Assembly: GCA_010015655.1 (NCBI GenBank)
Contig: ML976743.1
Span: 124,001 to 188,000 of the forward strand
Length of the DNA stretch: 64,000 nucleotides
DNA from: Bimuria novae-zelandiae CBS 107.79
Lineage: Eukaryota > Ascomycota > Dothideomycetes > Pleosporales > Didymosphaeriaceae
Direction of reading: 5' to 3'
Shown: in pieces, positions 35,171 to 46,503 of the stretch
Position numbering within the stretch: position 1 is the first letter of the stretch
How the letters are laid out: each line of letters starts with the position of its first letter
Translations under genes and position numbers: made by a program
The notes under the pieces: model-generated
The model's input: only the letters and a program-made list of their open reading frames with translations
Database searches by the model: none
What the model was told of the DNA's origin: nothing

Positions 35171-36052
35171 ATGTTGCGGTGGTAAGTGCGGAGCGCAATG
35201 GGAGAACAAGAAGAGTGCATGCTAACGAGGGTCACAGGTACCAAGCGAAGCTCAAGAGCTCGCCGCTGCTTACGCAGAGTCTTACCACGGCGGTGGGTCA
35301 TACCTCTTTACATCACCTCGCACTCGTCGAGCCCAATGGCTGCCCTGAGCACCTTCCATTCGACACACCGCGATAAGAAGCAGGCATAGTTTGGACGGGC
35401 TACGATGTCGCAGAGCTGGACGAACACTGATGGTGGTGTGTGGATAGGTGCTCTTCGCAACCGGCGACGTTATCGCGCAGCAAGCGGTCGAGAAGAAGGG
35501 ACTTGATAAACACGATCCCGCGAGGACGGGGCGCATGTTTGCGTACGGCGGCGGTACATCTTCCTCTATCCTCCATCCTCTTTTCATTTCAAGAGAACCA
35601 CAAGCTAACACCCTCCTCTCACAGCCATCTTCGGCCCCGCCGCCACAAAATGGTACAACTTCCTCGCCTCTCGTGTCCACGCCTCGACTACAAACCGCAC
35701 CATCGCCGCGCGCGTCGCCTGCGACCAATTCATCTTCGCCCCTATAAACATGACGTGCTTCCTCTCGTCGATGGCCTACTTCGAGGGCAGCAGCCCCACC
35801 GAGCGCCTCAAGAAGGCGTGGGTGCCTGGCATGACGAATAACTTCCTGCTGTGGCCGTGGGTGCAGGCTGTGAACTTCAAGTTCGTGCCGTTGGAGCACA
35901 GAGTGTTTGTTGTGAATGTTGTCGCGCTCGGCTGGAACTGCTATTTGAGCTACTTGAACTCGGGTGGTGGGAGGGAAGGCATGAAGGAGGAGTTTAGGGA
36001 GGTGGAGGAGAAGGTTAAGGAGGCGGAGAAGTGGGTGGAGAAGAAGTTTTGA
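35171..36052 (+). CDS. SYM1: Sym1, Mpv17/PMP22 family inner-membrane protein
   Basis: Four exons, 35171-35181, 35238-35292, 35448-35553 and 35625-36052, join in frame to 199 residues. The first exon is only 11 nt (MLR plus part of Trp), followed by introns of 56, 155 and 71 bp. Family motifs are [20 protein letters not shown] at the N-terminus, [54 protein letters not shown] and [20 protein letters not shown]. Sym1 is a four-span mitochondrial inner-membrane channel-like protein needed for ethanol growth under heat stress in yeast. The C-terminus has an extra charged, coiled tail ([15 protein letters not shown]), common in filamentous fungi. Confidence 0.92.
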
Positions 36053-36780
36053 GGGTGCATGGAAGGGAGGGTGAATTGGCTGAGTGTGGCTGGTCTGGAT
36101 CGTATATATGAGAGGCGTGTGTATGGCGCGGAAGGAAGGGTTTAGATCTCGATTGGCGCGATACCCTTTACTTACGGTTTTCGTGGTAGTATGGAATGGA
36201 TGCGTTGGAGGCATCTGGCTATACATACGAGGCTCTGGATTCATCGAATCCGTACGGCACATTCTTTCCACGACGTGACCTCGTACATAACCAATGCTTC
36301 GTAAATCCATCCGTGGATGCACCTAATCAACTGTCCTATCCTCTTCAAGCCAACCCCAAGACGCCGCTGACGTTTAACAGGGCAGAGGAATGGATGCAAC
36401 TCATATTATGCTCTAGGATTCTAAGTAGTCTCAGGAATTCGTAAGGGGCATTATTCCAGTTTGGATGCTTGCTACCTACAACTACCGCAGCAGCGCATTA
36501 GAGTTTACACAATAGAAATTACGGGCTATCCTACATCCAGGCCTCGTCCAAGCCAACCAGGCAGAGTAAAACACCTCCAAACAAAAGAAAACTGACACGA
36601 ACACCGCGCTAAAGATGGCCTGCAAAAAGGCACCGCGAAGCAAAAAACCAAAGGAGCAAAAACGATACGTAAGAAAAGCGTGTACACGTATTGATGTATG
36701 TACAATCCCCCTCTCGTACACCACCAACCGGGCGTATTACAACAGCCAACCGTCGGCAAAGGAACGGACACCAATGGCTT
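36053..36780. other. Intergenic between convergent genes
   Basis: This lies between the 3' ends of the Sym1-like gene and the single-pass membrane protein gene. No gene was recognised. Confidence 0.4.
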
Positions 36781-38003
36781 TCACGACGGGGTATGCCAAT
36801 TCTTATACAAACACGAGCACAGCGTACTCGCCCCCATACCCTCCAGGCCCTCCACACTCTCCCCACGCCGCCCACTCCCCGTCGTCTTATAGCAATTCGG
36901 CACGCCGTCGCCGCCCGCCGCGCTCTGCTCAATACGCACCGCAAACGGCCACGTCGTGTACTCCGGGTCCCCGCTCGGGTCCTGCTCACTCGGGAACTCC
37001 TTTTTCATCTTCGTGTACAAGTTCGCCTGCAGGTTACCCACAAACTCGCACTCCACGGCGGCGTTGTCGGAGGTGAGGTTTGTAGCGGGGACGACGGTTT
37101 TCGTGGTGGGGATTTGGAAGCGGTAGCGCTCGGTGGGTTGGTTTTCGTCGACGAGGGTAAGGGCGGCGTTTTGGAAGGTGAGGCTGAAGGGGTTCGAGGT
37201 GGAGGAGATTTTGTAGGAGGGTTTACTGCCGGTTATCGTCCAGTCGAAGGTTGCGAGGGATTTGGAGGGCGTCGTGTAGTAGGTGGTGTAGGGGTAGCAG
37301 GACCAGGTCTGCGGGTTGGAAGTGCAGTCTGTTTGGGCGAGGTCGAGGAAGGTCACGAGGCTGTAGGTGCCGAGGGGAAAGTTGGAGGGTTGGGAGGGTG
37401 AGGAGGAGGAAGAGGAGGAAGAGGAGGAAGAGGAGGAGGAGGTTGATGTGGGCGAGGTAGCTGAGTCTGTGGCGGCGGGCTCGGCGGTGCCGGATGAAGG
37501 ATTTGAGGTTGAGGGGGAGCTTTGGCAAGTCAGCTTTGGACGATGGGTGTCTGGTGAAGGTGCACGTACCTATCCGTCTTCTTCTTTTTCAACCCCAGAC
37601 CCAGTCCCACGCCCAGTGCTATTATTATTAACAGGATCATGGCGAGAATTACGAGGACCCTTTTCCGACCCCCTCTCTTTGCGATTTGTTTGTGGTTTCG
37701 CAGCGCAGCGAATTTCTCGTTCTCGCTCCACACGGTGTAGCTGTACCCGCTTGAGGTTGCGCTCGCACTCGCACTCCTGTCCTCCGGTACGTCCGCCAGT
37801 ATTGGACTCAGCCCACTCTTCCGTACGGACGCGCGGTGCGACTCACGCGCCTTTGCGGCCTGTGATTCCGAGCTTCCATTTTCGAGGATGATGGAGAGAC
37901 GGTTGCCAGCTGACGTCGATATGCGCTTGGGTCGTTCCGGTTCCTGGTGTTGCTCGAATCCGACCTGGTTGAGGTAGTGCTTCTTAGAGCTAAAGAGGCC
38001 CAT
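36781..38003 (-). CDS. Single-pass membrane protein with Ser-rich linker and ectodomain
   Basis: Two exons (38003-37570 and 37519-36781) with a 50-bp intron give 390 residues. The N-terminal 110 residues are cytosolic and disordered. A single membrane segment spans about 115-138 (VLVILAMILLIIIALGVGLG) between GGRKR and KKKK. After it comes a poly-Ser linker encoded by a TCC/TCT tract, then an outside domain with SLVTFLDLAQTDCTSNPQTW, CYPYTTYYTT and WPFAVRIEQSAAGGDGVPNC. The family occurs widely in filamentous ascomycetes, with similar Cys spacing, but its function is not established. Topology (N inside) is inferred from the flanking charges, which are basic on both sides. Confidence 0.8.
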
Positions 38004-39293
38004 TGCGTCGATTGGTGCAGATGGGTGTAATGGTACGTTGAGGTCAGCAGTAGCTCAAGACAAGCCCGCGTGTATTATTGCGCGTGCCACAGGGTTCGAT
38101 TCCAACTGCTTTGCATGCTCAGCCGTTTGTTTTTGCTTTTACTTGCACTTTTTGTGAAGCACGCGTTCAGCCGTCCATAGCCTTACTCTATCACCACAGG
38201 CTGGCTCCAGTACCGTGACCGGGGAGACGGTTTGTAATGAAGTCACGACGAACGAGAGGAAGAGCGAGGAATCTAGGAACAGCGGTCGGGAAGCTCCCAT
38301 GGCTAGCATGGGTGCTCAGACTGCACGTGGAGACCTGGCTCCCGTGAAGGCATGGCGCAAATATTCTGGTCGTGTCCTGCCCCGATGCAGTTAGTAGACA
38401 CTTAGCAGACACGGCTTATTGGACCCCAGAATCAGGTGTTTGGATCGGAAAGGAGTTTAGTGGACCTGCAAAACACTATTTCTGGTAATCGATCTTCGCT
38501 TGCACCATGCTTTTTTTCGAGACACGAAGCCGGGAGGAGTTCAGCTTAGCGAAGGGGCGTTGGGGACGGGTGGCTCTCGCAGGCTGGTTTGGCGGCATCG
38601 TGATCGTGCTTGTGGGGTCGAGCCTCAGGCATGCACTGTTTCCCTCAAAGACGCAGAGTACAAATTCCGATAAATTGGTGAGAGGGAGCAACGCTGGAGA
38701 AAGACCCGCATGACTCGCGTGCTTCAGGGATGTCAGCCGCGAGCGGGTTGCGCTTGTTTTGGGACCCTTTCTGCCAAGGCCGTCCTCGAAACCTCAGCAT
38801 TCACTGTTCCAACAGCCTGCGATTACAGATTGCCTGAGTAGGCTTCAACAGAAGTCACGTGCGACAGACTGAGAGGAACGCAATCCCAACAACAAACGGA
38901 CGCGCGCTTTGATGTTCAAACGCGAACACGTCACGCTTTGCGACACAAGTTCGTCCTCTTTACGCGCCTTCCTCCTACAAACACTTCAGCAAACGGCAGT
39001 CGCAACCATGTCTCTTTCCTAACTGCCACAACTTCCCCTCACCTTCGCGTTCATTTCCGTACTCTGCAAACCGCTTCCCTTCTCGCGAAGGATCATCCCA
39101 CTTCCTACCTGCGGTTGAGCCGTGGGTAGAATCTGTTCCACCTACATCCACCAGACTCCTTCCGTCAAGTGGCATTTGAACTCCGAACTCGAACACGGAT
39201 CAGCACGTGCGCATACGCTTTCACTTATGAACGCGTGCCATCAAGCTCAAGTGTTTCCCACAGCATATCGGAACAACAAAGTGAGCCGCCAAT
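38004..39293. other. Divergent intergenic region
   Basis: This presumably carries the promoters of the leftward membrane-protein gene and the rightward CLR2. A T-arm-like string (GGGTTCGATTCC, about 38092) does not fold into a tRNA. Two opposite short frames near 38476-38713 were not supported. Confidence 0.4.
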
Positions 39294-41533
39294 ATGGCGG
39301 GACGACAAGTCGCTGTGCCGCTGAGGTCTAGATCCGACGGGGATTTCACTCACAGGCCTTCTGAGAACTCCCTCTACACAATCATCGACCCTCCAACTCT
39401 GTATTTGGAGCGCGTTGGTCAGCAGTGGATGCAGGATCGAGGTGAAGCAAAGCCGGGACTCAATTACGTCCTCGAACGACTTCCTATTGGATATGCACTT
39501 TACGAACGCCCACGTGCTAATGGAATTAAGGACAAGTACCTGTTCGGACATCCCAGGCAAGTCTCTCGGGTATAAAGTGAATGTCTTATCCTCGCGAAGG
39601 GAAGGATCTTTCTTTCGCCTGCTTAAGACATGCGCGAAGTATTATTCCCCACTTTGTTAAAGATATGAACTGACTTTGTACCTACGGGTTTGGCAGTCAC
39701 AAGTATTTCGATTCGCCTAACCGTTTTTATCCACATTTTAAGCACATGATGGAGCATGACGGTGACATGTTCGGATGCCCTTGCACAATCTGTGATCGAC
39801 GCGGCGGTATCCTGCCTGGCAGGCCCGCCTCGAAGACTGTGAGCTCACACTTCAGCGGCAGCTTCAAGAGTGGATCAAGCTCTCGAAAAGTGAGCCGTGA
39901 AAACTCCAAGCGACCGACGCTTAACGTTCAAACTACCAGTCCTCCTGTCAACGGTGTCGTTGCCAAAGCGCCTTACAAAGCCGTGGGTCGCTCTAAGGTG
40001 GTCGGCGCCGGCATGGACGGCGCACGTGTAGATGAGGAAGGCACGCCTGACGTGTATCGCAACCTCATCGACAAGCTAAAGCGACACGGTACGCTGGATG
40101 AGGTCATCAAAGAGCCTCTAAGCTCCGATTGGCGTGCTGATCAAGAGCTCATTCCTAGCTTGATGAAGAAGCTGCAGCGCGATCCTCAATGGATTCCTCG
40201 GGTCGGGGACATAGTCCTCTATGTTCGAAATTTACCTCAAGGTATCGAGATTCGCCTGAATGAGGAAACCGAGGAGTATCAACTCTGGGATCCACAGGGC
40301 AAGCGTCACAAGGAGACACCAGTGTGGGAGGCCGGATTGGTAGGACAAGGCCCTGATGATGATGCCTCAGAAGGTAGCTGTGACGATCAGTGGTACGTGG
40401 GCAAGTCTCTCGTGCGAGTGGAACCACTTCCAAATCCCAACGACACGGACAAGTCTTTTTCAAAGCGGTATACGTACGTCCAGCCTGAACATACCCGTCC
40501 TTTCTTTTTGTGGCAAGAGTATGTCGGCAGGCTTACGAAGCAAGAGCGGCATGCAACTATGCAAAATGCATTTACCGTTGCAGCCACGATGTCTCTTGTG
40601 GACAAATACCGTTTCCAGGGCAAGTGGCCAGAGGCACACATCTTCTGCCACGGGATCTATATTGGAAGCGAACTAATCGCAGTGGGCGATACCGTCCGTA
40701 TGCTGCCTAAAGCTGGCGACGAGTCTGAATTCAGTACAGACGTTCTTGTCGTAAGATCTATTCGATTGCAGCTGCGCAATCTTGACAGCGCCTCATCGAA
40801 CGATTACGACGAAGGACGCCCCTACAATTCAGAAATCTGGATACACGGTTCAGCCTACACGACGGTGGCGTCAAGATCCAGCAAAGAATGGCTGAGTGAC
40901 ACTAACACGGAGGTCCCAAAGGCAGCGTCCAACTATGGTGCATGGCATCCGTTGCACCCGCCGGACAAAGCGCTCGCCGTTCCCTTCTCTAGGATTGTGG
41001 GACGTTTGTATGAGCATGACCTGATGGGATCATGGATTCCTAATCCCGACCTAGACACTGGTCGTGAAGGTGTTCTTGACGCACGCCACTTTGCTTCGAA
41101 AAACGACAGGAGGATCGTGGCTAACGTCGGAACCACATGGTTCTGGGCAGACAGCCGGGCGGACTCATTAGATCTGCATACACTTAACGGTGTCGATGTG
41201 AGCAAATACGACGATAAGCGCGATCCTAAAGAATGGCGAAAACACATCAAGATCATGGAAGCTGGTGCAGGAGCTGCGGAGCGTAAGTTTGCGCCACGTG
41301 TTCCCAATCTGAGAGGCTTCATGGCACCCACGAACACGAACACAAACTCGTTACCGATGAGGACTCAGGGCGGTCAAAGCGAAGATAACAGTGTATCCGG
41401 AAGCTCAGTGACGATTGGCAGCAAGCGGCGCGTCATCGACGTCAGTGAAGATGAGGACGAGGTTCTGCGCCAGACTCGGATCGTTACCAACGTGCCATAC
41501 AAGAAGCACAAGATCCAGGTTATCGTCGACTGA
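39294..41533 (+). CDS. clr2: Cryptic loci regulator 2 (Clr2), transcription-silencing protein
   Basis: Two exons, 39294-39556 and 39697-41533, give 699 residues. The exon junction yields KDKYLFGHPSHKYFDSPNRF, which matches the Clr2 family's conserved 'YL.GHPs.kkF.SpneFfpH' block, followed by FGCPCTICDRRGG, a C-x-C-x2-C cluster. Upstream is LERLPIGYALYERPRANG. The C-terminal half holds the BAH-like Clr2 domain (WIPRVGDIVLYVRNLPQG, EAHIFCHGIYIGSELIAVGD). In fission yeast Clr2 is part of SHREC, the histone deacetylase-remodeller complex for heterochromatin silencing; the role here is inferred from family. The intron donor is GC rather than GT (see 39557). Confidence 0.88.
39557..39696 (+). other. 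GC-AG intron in the CLR2 gene
   Basis: The 140-bp intron begins GCAAGT after CCCAG and ends TTTGGCAG. The exon side reads CAG/GCAAGT, the strong context typical of GC-AG introns. Nearby GT sites give out-of-frame joins. Confidence 0.8.
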
Positions 41534-43157
41534 ACGAAAAATCCGATAGCTCCCGGCAGAGAGCGAGCTGCTGCCCTGGCGCGGTTCTCACGTTGCGTGC
41601 CCATGCCGAGGCACATACGGGAGGAAAAGAACGCACAGCACGACAAACATATTTAACCATCACACCTACGCACTTCGGTGTGCCATCATGAGGGCTGTTA
41701 CAACTCGACCTGTACGACGGAGGTCCGCAACCAGTGGACGATAACATACTTATCTGATTCTATTCTGTTTTATCAAAGCCATACTTAGCTGCCATACTTA
41801 GCACGGCTGGAACGGTGGTGTTTTCAGCGGTCTCTTCTGCATATGCGGAGCTTGTTGCATTGTATGGAGTACGATGGCGTGGAACCGAGATACCATGAAG
41901 TAGCGGTCGGGCGAAGAGGGCCTCACTTGCACCAACAAATGGATAGAAAAATGCATAACATAACAACGCTGTCTCAAGAACCGCAGTCCTAAACTTCCTG
42001 CATGGTCATCCGTTTGTACCTAGCCCCATTGCCTGTTCAGTCGTTACGTAGCTGAAACTGACGGATGCGACTTCCGTTCGGCTTTGATGATCTCGGGAGA
42101 TATCGCCACACGTGACTTCGTGGCAATATCCCGTCGAACGCCGTGCAAGCGTGGCTGCCTTACGCGACCCACCAATGCTTCCCATGCTTCCAACGCTACC
42201 CCTCGCATCTCAGCCTTGATCGGCGTTGCATAACTCCTTGGCATGCTTCACAGTCCCACGCTTGCTGACAAGCCGTCTCAGCGGGGAGACGGGTAACGGC
42301 GTCGCGACCTCTCGGGCCGCTACGTCAAATTTGCCTCTCAGGGGCACCGGTTAGGGCTTCAATGAGGGCATATCAGCGACGGACCGCAGCCGCGACCACG
42401 ACTTGATGGATGAGAAATAATGCCGATGGGTGTACTGGCCGTCTGATGGTCGTTGCACCGCATCCGTCTTGATTTTCAGGGCTGCTGGGTCATAGCTCTG
42501 ACGGCGGAGCGACGAATGGAACCTGCGCAAGGGAGGATTCTTTCGCGGCCGTGCTACGGAAATATCACTTTCCAGTCCCCTACGAAAATTTTTACTGACA
42601 ATGCTCCAGCACCATCGAGTCTGACATCTCCTACTACGCCCGTAATCACTGTCGAGTTCACTCTCGTTGCGTTGCAGAAGTGACACATCTTCGCGCAGGC
42701 GGCCTCCGCCCCAAACAGCGCCACCATACTTATAGTTTACCCGACTTTGTGGCACAATCCCTTGCACAGTTGTGCTTCTTGACCGGGTCCGGGGCCGATG
42801 CGTCCTGACTCTTAAGGTCCCGCTTTGGGACTAACTCCCATGTGATAGCGCGATAGCGCGTTTTGCTAGTTGACGCGTCCAATCCGCGTCGACATTCACT
42901 CGTCCCCTGTTGTTGGGCAGATAGCGGCCTCTCCGCCGAGCCAGCCTATATAATCGCAGCTGGGTACGCCTTTATCTGCCTGTATTGCCTTTTATCTGCC
43001 CTTTGACGTTTCTGCCTGAGGATATTCCCATCGGCTTGTGTATTCCCGGACGACACCACACCTGCTGCCTATGTGCTAGACCTATAAATACCCTTCTACC
43101 TTCACCATCTGATTCCGTCCTCTTCATCGGAATCATCTACTTTCATCACATTTCGAC
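41534..43157. other. Intergenic, gene-poor
   Basis: No recognisable gene. Several open frames (for example 42351-42767) are Ser/Arg-rich and match no family. A string GCGATAGCGCGATAGCGCG-like near 42847-42862 is a short local repeat. Confidence 0.4.
43083..43089 (+). promoter_or_regulatory. TATA box of the BTB gene
   Basis: TATAAAT lies about 75 bp before the ATG at 43158, a suitable position for a core promoter element. Confidence 0.5.
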
Positions 43158-44032
43158 ATGTTTTCATCATCAAGTCGGAGACAGAAGGAAGGCAGCTTCT
43201 CGAAACACCGAGCAAGCAAGTCACAATCGCACAAGAGGAATCCTTCGTTCAAGGACTCGCCTCGCAGGATAGAGAGACTCGCACAGCAGGTCACGGTTCC
43301 ATCACCGCAGTCCAACCAGACTTCTCCAACCATCGGAAGGTGAGTAAATCGGCCCATATCGACGATATCTAATGGAATTTGAATGCTGACGATGCTATCA
43401 TCAGTGCTATCATCACACTCTCAGTTGGACACGAGCAACGTCTTTTTGCAGCACACGAAGATGTTCTCTGCCACTCGTCTTACTTCCAAGCCGCCTGCCG
43501 TGATCAGTTCTTCTCCAGCAGCAACAAGCGTATCGATCTTCCTGACGACGACCCTGAAGTCTTCTCTTCTATCCTCGAATACCTCTACAAAGGTGACTAC
43601 TATCCTCGCCTAGAATACAATACCAAGCGCAAGAGCTGGAGCCTGGAAGACGGCGGAAATGGCAACGGCTCCAATGAGGCAGTAATCCACACCGCCGCTG
43701 GCCCGGTCTTGAAGGACACCGTCATCTACTGCCAGGCCGAGAAGTACGGACTACATGAGTTGAAAAAGCTGGCACTACGAAAGCAAGGGCTTCAGTCTGG
43801 CGTCCAGTGCTCGACGATCTTGTCGTCGGCCCGCTTCGCCTATGCCAACACTCCCGACAACGACTCAAAGTTGCGAGCACACTACCTTGCACTCATTATC
43901 CGCGCTCGGCACACCTTCAAGCGCAGCGGCACGATGCAAAATGAAATGGAGAACGGTGGCAAGCTGTTCTTCGACTTGTTCGTCGCAATGGTCAATCACA
44001 TGGATGACCTCGCTCAGAAGTCGCCTCGCTAG
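43158..44032 (+). CDS. BTB/POZ domain protein
   Basis: Two exons, 43158-43339 and 43405-44032, with a 65-bp intron, give 269 residues. The first 60 residues are basic and Ser-rich (SRRQKEGSFSKHRASKSQSH). The BTB fold follows: ITLSVGHEQRLFAAHEDVLC, SSYFQAACRDQF, IDLPDDDPEVFSSILEYLYK, then a linker and VIYCQAEKYGLHELKKLAL. BTB proteins of this small fungal type often act as dimerising adaptors, sometimes for Cul3 ligases; no second domain shows a target here. A TATA box at 43083 precedes the gene and a 10-bp tandem repeat starts at its stop codon. Confidence 0.88.
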
Positions 44033-44070
44033 GTCGCCTTCGGTCGCCTTCGGTCGCCTTCGGTCGCCAT
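44031..44070. repeat. 10-bp tandem repeat, four units, at a stop codon
   Basis: The unit CGGTCGCCTT occurs four times with one change in the first and last unit. The array begins within the TAG of the BTB gene. Confidence 0.9.
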
Positions 44071-46503
44071 CGCTAGGCACCGACGTTTCCAACAACACGG
44101 CCCTCTCATCTCCGAATGGTTTTCATACACTCTCCTCTTTATTCGTCGCTTCGTGTCGGACACGATTTTGCGTGTCCTCGTGCGCGACACTCGGTCTCTT
44201 CTCATCCCTTTTCCTCATGACTCACACCGCACGGCCCTCCGACTCATTCCGGCATCCCGGCATCCCGGCACCCTGGTAACCCCTGAACTACACCACGCTA
44301 CACTACGCAATACCACCACGCGGTCAAAGACGTCCACAAACGTCGGCATCGCCGTTGTTAGAGTTTTCATCTTTGCTTCTTGTATCATATCCTTTTCCCT
44401 CGGTCGGACCACACCGTTCCGACTTAACGAGGCTATCCTTGTTCTAGTATTTTGTCTTTGCGCGGCGTCCCAGGTTCCGAGATACCATTCAGGCACTCAT
44501 TTCGCCGACTCGTTGTACTAATATCCTTTCTTCTTCATCGGTTTCGCGTTCGGGTTGCTTGGTCATGATTGTACTTTCTTCCAAGGATCTCCTATACTCT
44601 CGCGGGCACCAAAATGGCTGCAGCCCTTTCGTCTGTTTTCAAGCAGTATATTTTGTTCTGTCGCTGCTTCTCACAAGAACGATACAAAACCCGTGGCGAT
44701 GCCACTGCAGCCGCAGGGCTGTTGTTTCTTACCAATTTCCTCATTTTAATGATCGCAACGATGTTTGGCTTTCCTTACTGCAGGGCAGATGGCACCAAAT
44801 TGTACTACTTAGACGCCCGTGGGCATGGTTTTCGGGTTCTCGGCGAGGTGTTTGGGATCGTGGGTCTCAGACGCGCTAGGCTGGGTCGATACTTGATACG
44901 CTGGTTTGCAGCGCAATACATCGCAACTTCACTTCCAATTATCGCATATCATGCTCGTGCTAGTTTTGTGACATTTTGCAATGCCCTCCATCGTAGTATT
45001 CAGAGCTCGGGTTGAGCCTCGTAGGAGGTTCTCACAGCCAACCTTAGCTCATTGGCCGGGTGTCGGCACCGTGCCTCTTGGCCTTAAAGCCCATACTGCC
45101 ACGCTCACGCCGCAACATACGCCCCGATAGCAGCAAATATAAACACGTTGATACAATTGCAACGCCATGATGAATCCAATTCATATACAAACACCTTCCA
45201 ATTCTGTTTTTAAAACGCTTTTGCAATCACTACAAGTTTTTACAGTCACTCCAAAATGGAACGCCCTCCACCACACTCGCTAGATAACATAAAAGCGCAC
45301 CGCTAGCGCGGCCGGCCAAGCACCAAAGAAGTACCGCAAGCAAGCTGGCCCGCAGCTGAAGAAGACACCATTCTACTATATTTTTAAAGTCTTTGAGGGG
45401 GTGAGGAGAGGCGCTACGGCGGCACTGGATGCGCTCAGCTAAACACCGCAAACCTTCCCATTGCACCTTCGAAACCTTCCGACCCTACAAGTTGGGGTTC
45501 AAAGTTTGAGGTTTATGGCGAGGAGGCCAATAAAGACCTAAGGAGCGACGAAGGAATGGAAAGTTTAGGGACTAGCCCGGGTTGATGGAGAGGGGAGAAG
45601 GCAGATGCAAAAGCGTGGGTTAGGTGAACCGCGAGGCGTCGCGATTAGCAGTGACGCTACTGCAGTCACCGTTCACCGAGGCGGGGGAATACATAGTGCG
45701 GGCAGGGATGGCACCGGACGGGCCCGCTGCGTTGGGAAGAGTGTCTCAGCGGAGCCAAAGAACCACGTCTTAGTCCTATGCAGCCGTGTCGCACGAGGCC
45801 GCCCGCCATTCAACAGTCGCCGTATGTGAGTCATTCCATATGTCGCCATGCGTGGTGTAGTGCAGCACCCTCCGTCAATGTCTCACGGCGCAAGCGAAGC
45901 GGTCGCTTGCGCTCAAGAAAGAAAGAAAGAGGGCGGAAAAGGAAGCGATGCACGTCGGTCAGACAAGTCACAAACAATGAAACGCAAGGGGAACAACTGC
46001 AGGGGTAAGGTATGCAGATGCGGGACGTCTTACTACGGTGTCTTGAAGCGGGAAAAAGGATTGTTGGGAGGGGTAGAAAGGCCTAGCATTGGGCGAAGAG
46101 GAGCCCGACGCGTCCAGACGCGCTGACACGGTTACGCGCTATCACCTGAGCTGGTCTGTGCACGCGGAATGGACATCACAAATGCTCGCTGTGCACAATT
46201 CTGTAGGGATTACGCTGGTAGAGTAATGCAAGGAGACTTCTCCTGAAGATCTGTCTGGGTATATTTGCTTGTGACTGTGCCGCTGTTCCTGTGTAGTTGA
46301 TTGAGGCCGGTGTGACCCTGCCTGTTTTACCGGAGGCTATCTGCAGGCGGTGCGTTTCCATCGCAGCCCCCGTATTCCTCAACAGCAGACATGTAATGTA
46401 GCCCCTAGTGTCAACCCGTTCGCCAGTCAAAAGCCTCGGCGTACAGCCGGACAAAGTCGGGGTGCAATAATGATACGCTGGCGGCGCTCAAGTCGTGGCG
46501 ACA
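44071..46503. other. Gene-poor region of 2.4 kb
   Basis: This separates the BTB gene from the 3' end of the CSN12 gene. The longest frame (ATG 44614 to 45015, MAAALSSVFKQYILFCRCFS) would encode 133 residues with a hydrophobic stretch, but has no recognisable family or supporting context. Low-complexity GAAAGAAAGAAAGAG occurs near 45918. Confidence 0.4.

Noticed and set aside
16401..38003. Secondary-metabolite or degradation gene cluster
   Set aside because: The GH31 enzyme, membrane proteins and Rieske protein have no shared pathway and no PKS, NRPS, P450 or cluster regulator is present.
38090..38106. GGGTTCGATTCC, a T-arm-like string
   Set aside because: Only two T-stem pairs form and no A box or D arm fits upstream.
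44614..45015. 133-residue ORF with a hydrophobic stretch
   Set aside because: No family, no splice context and ordinary intergenic surroundings.
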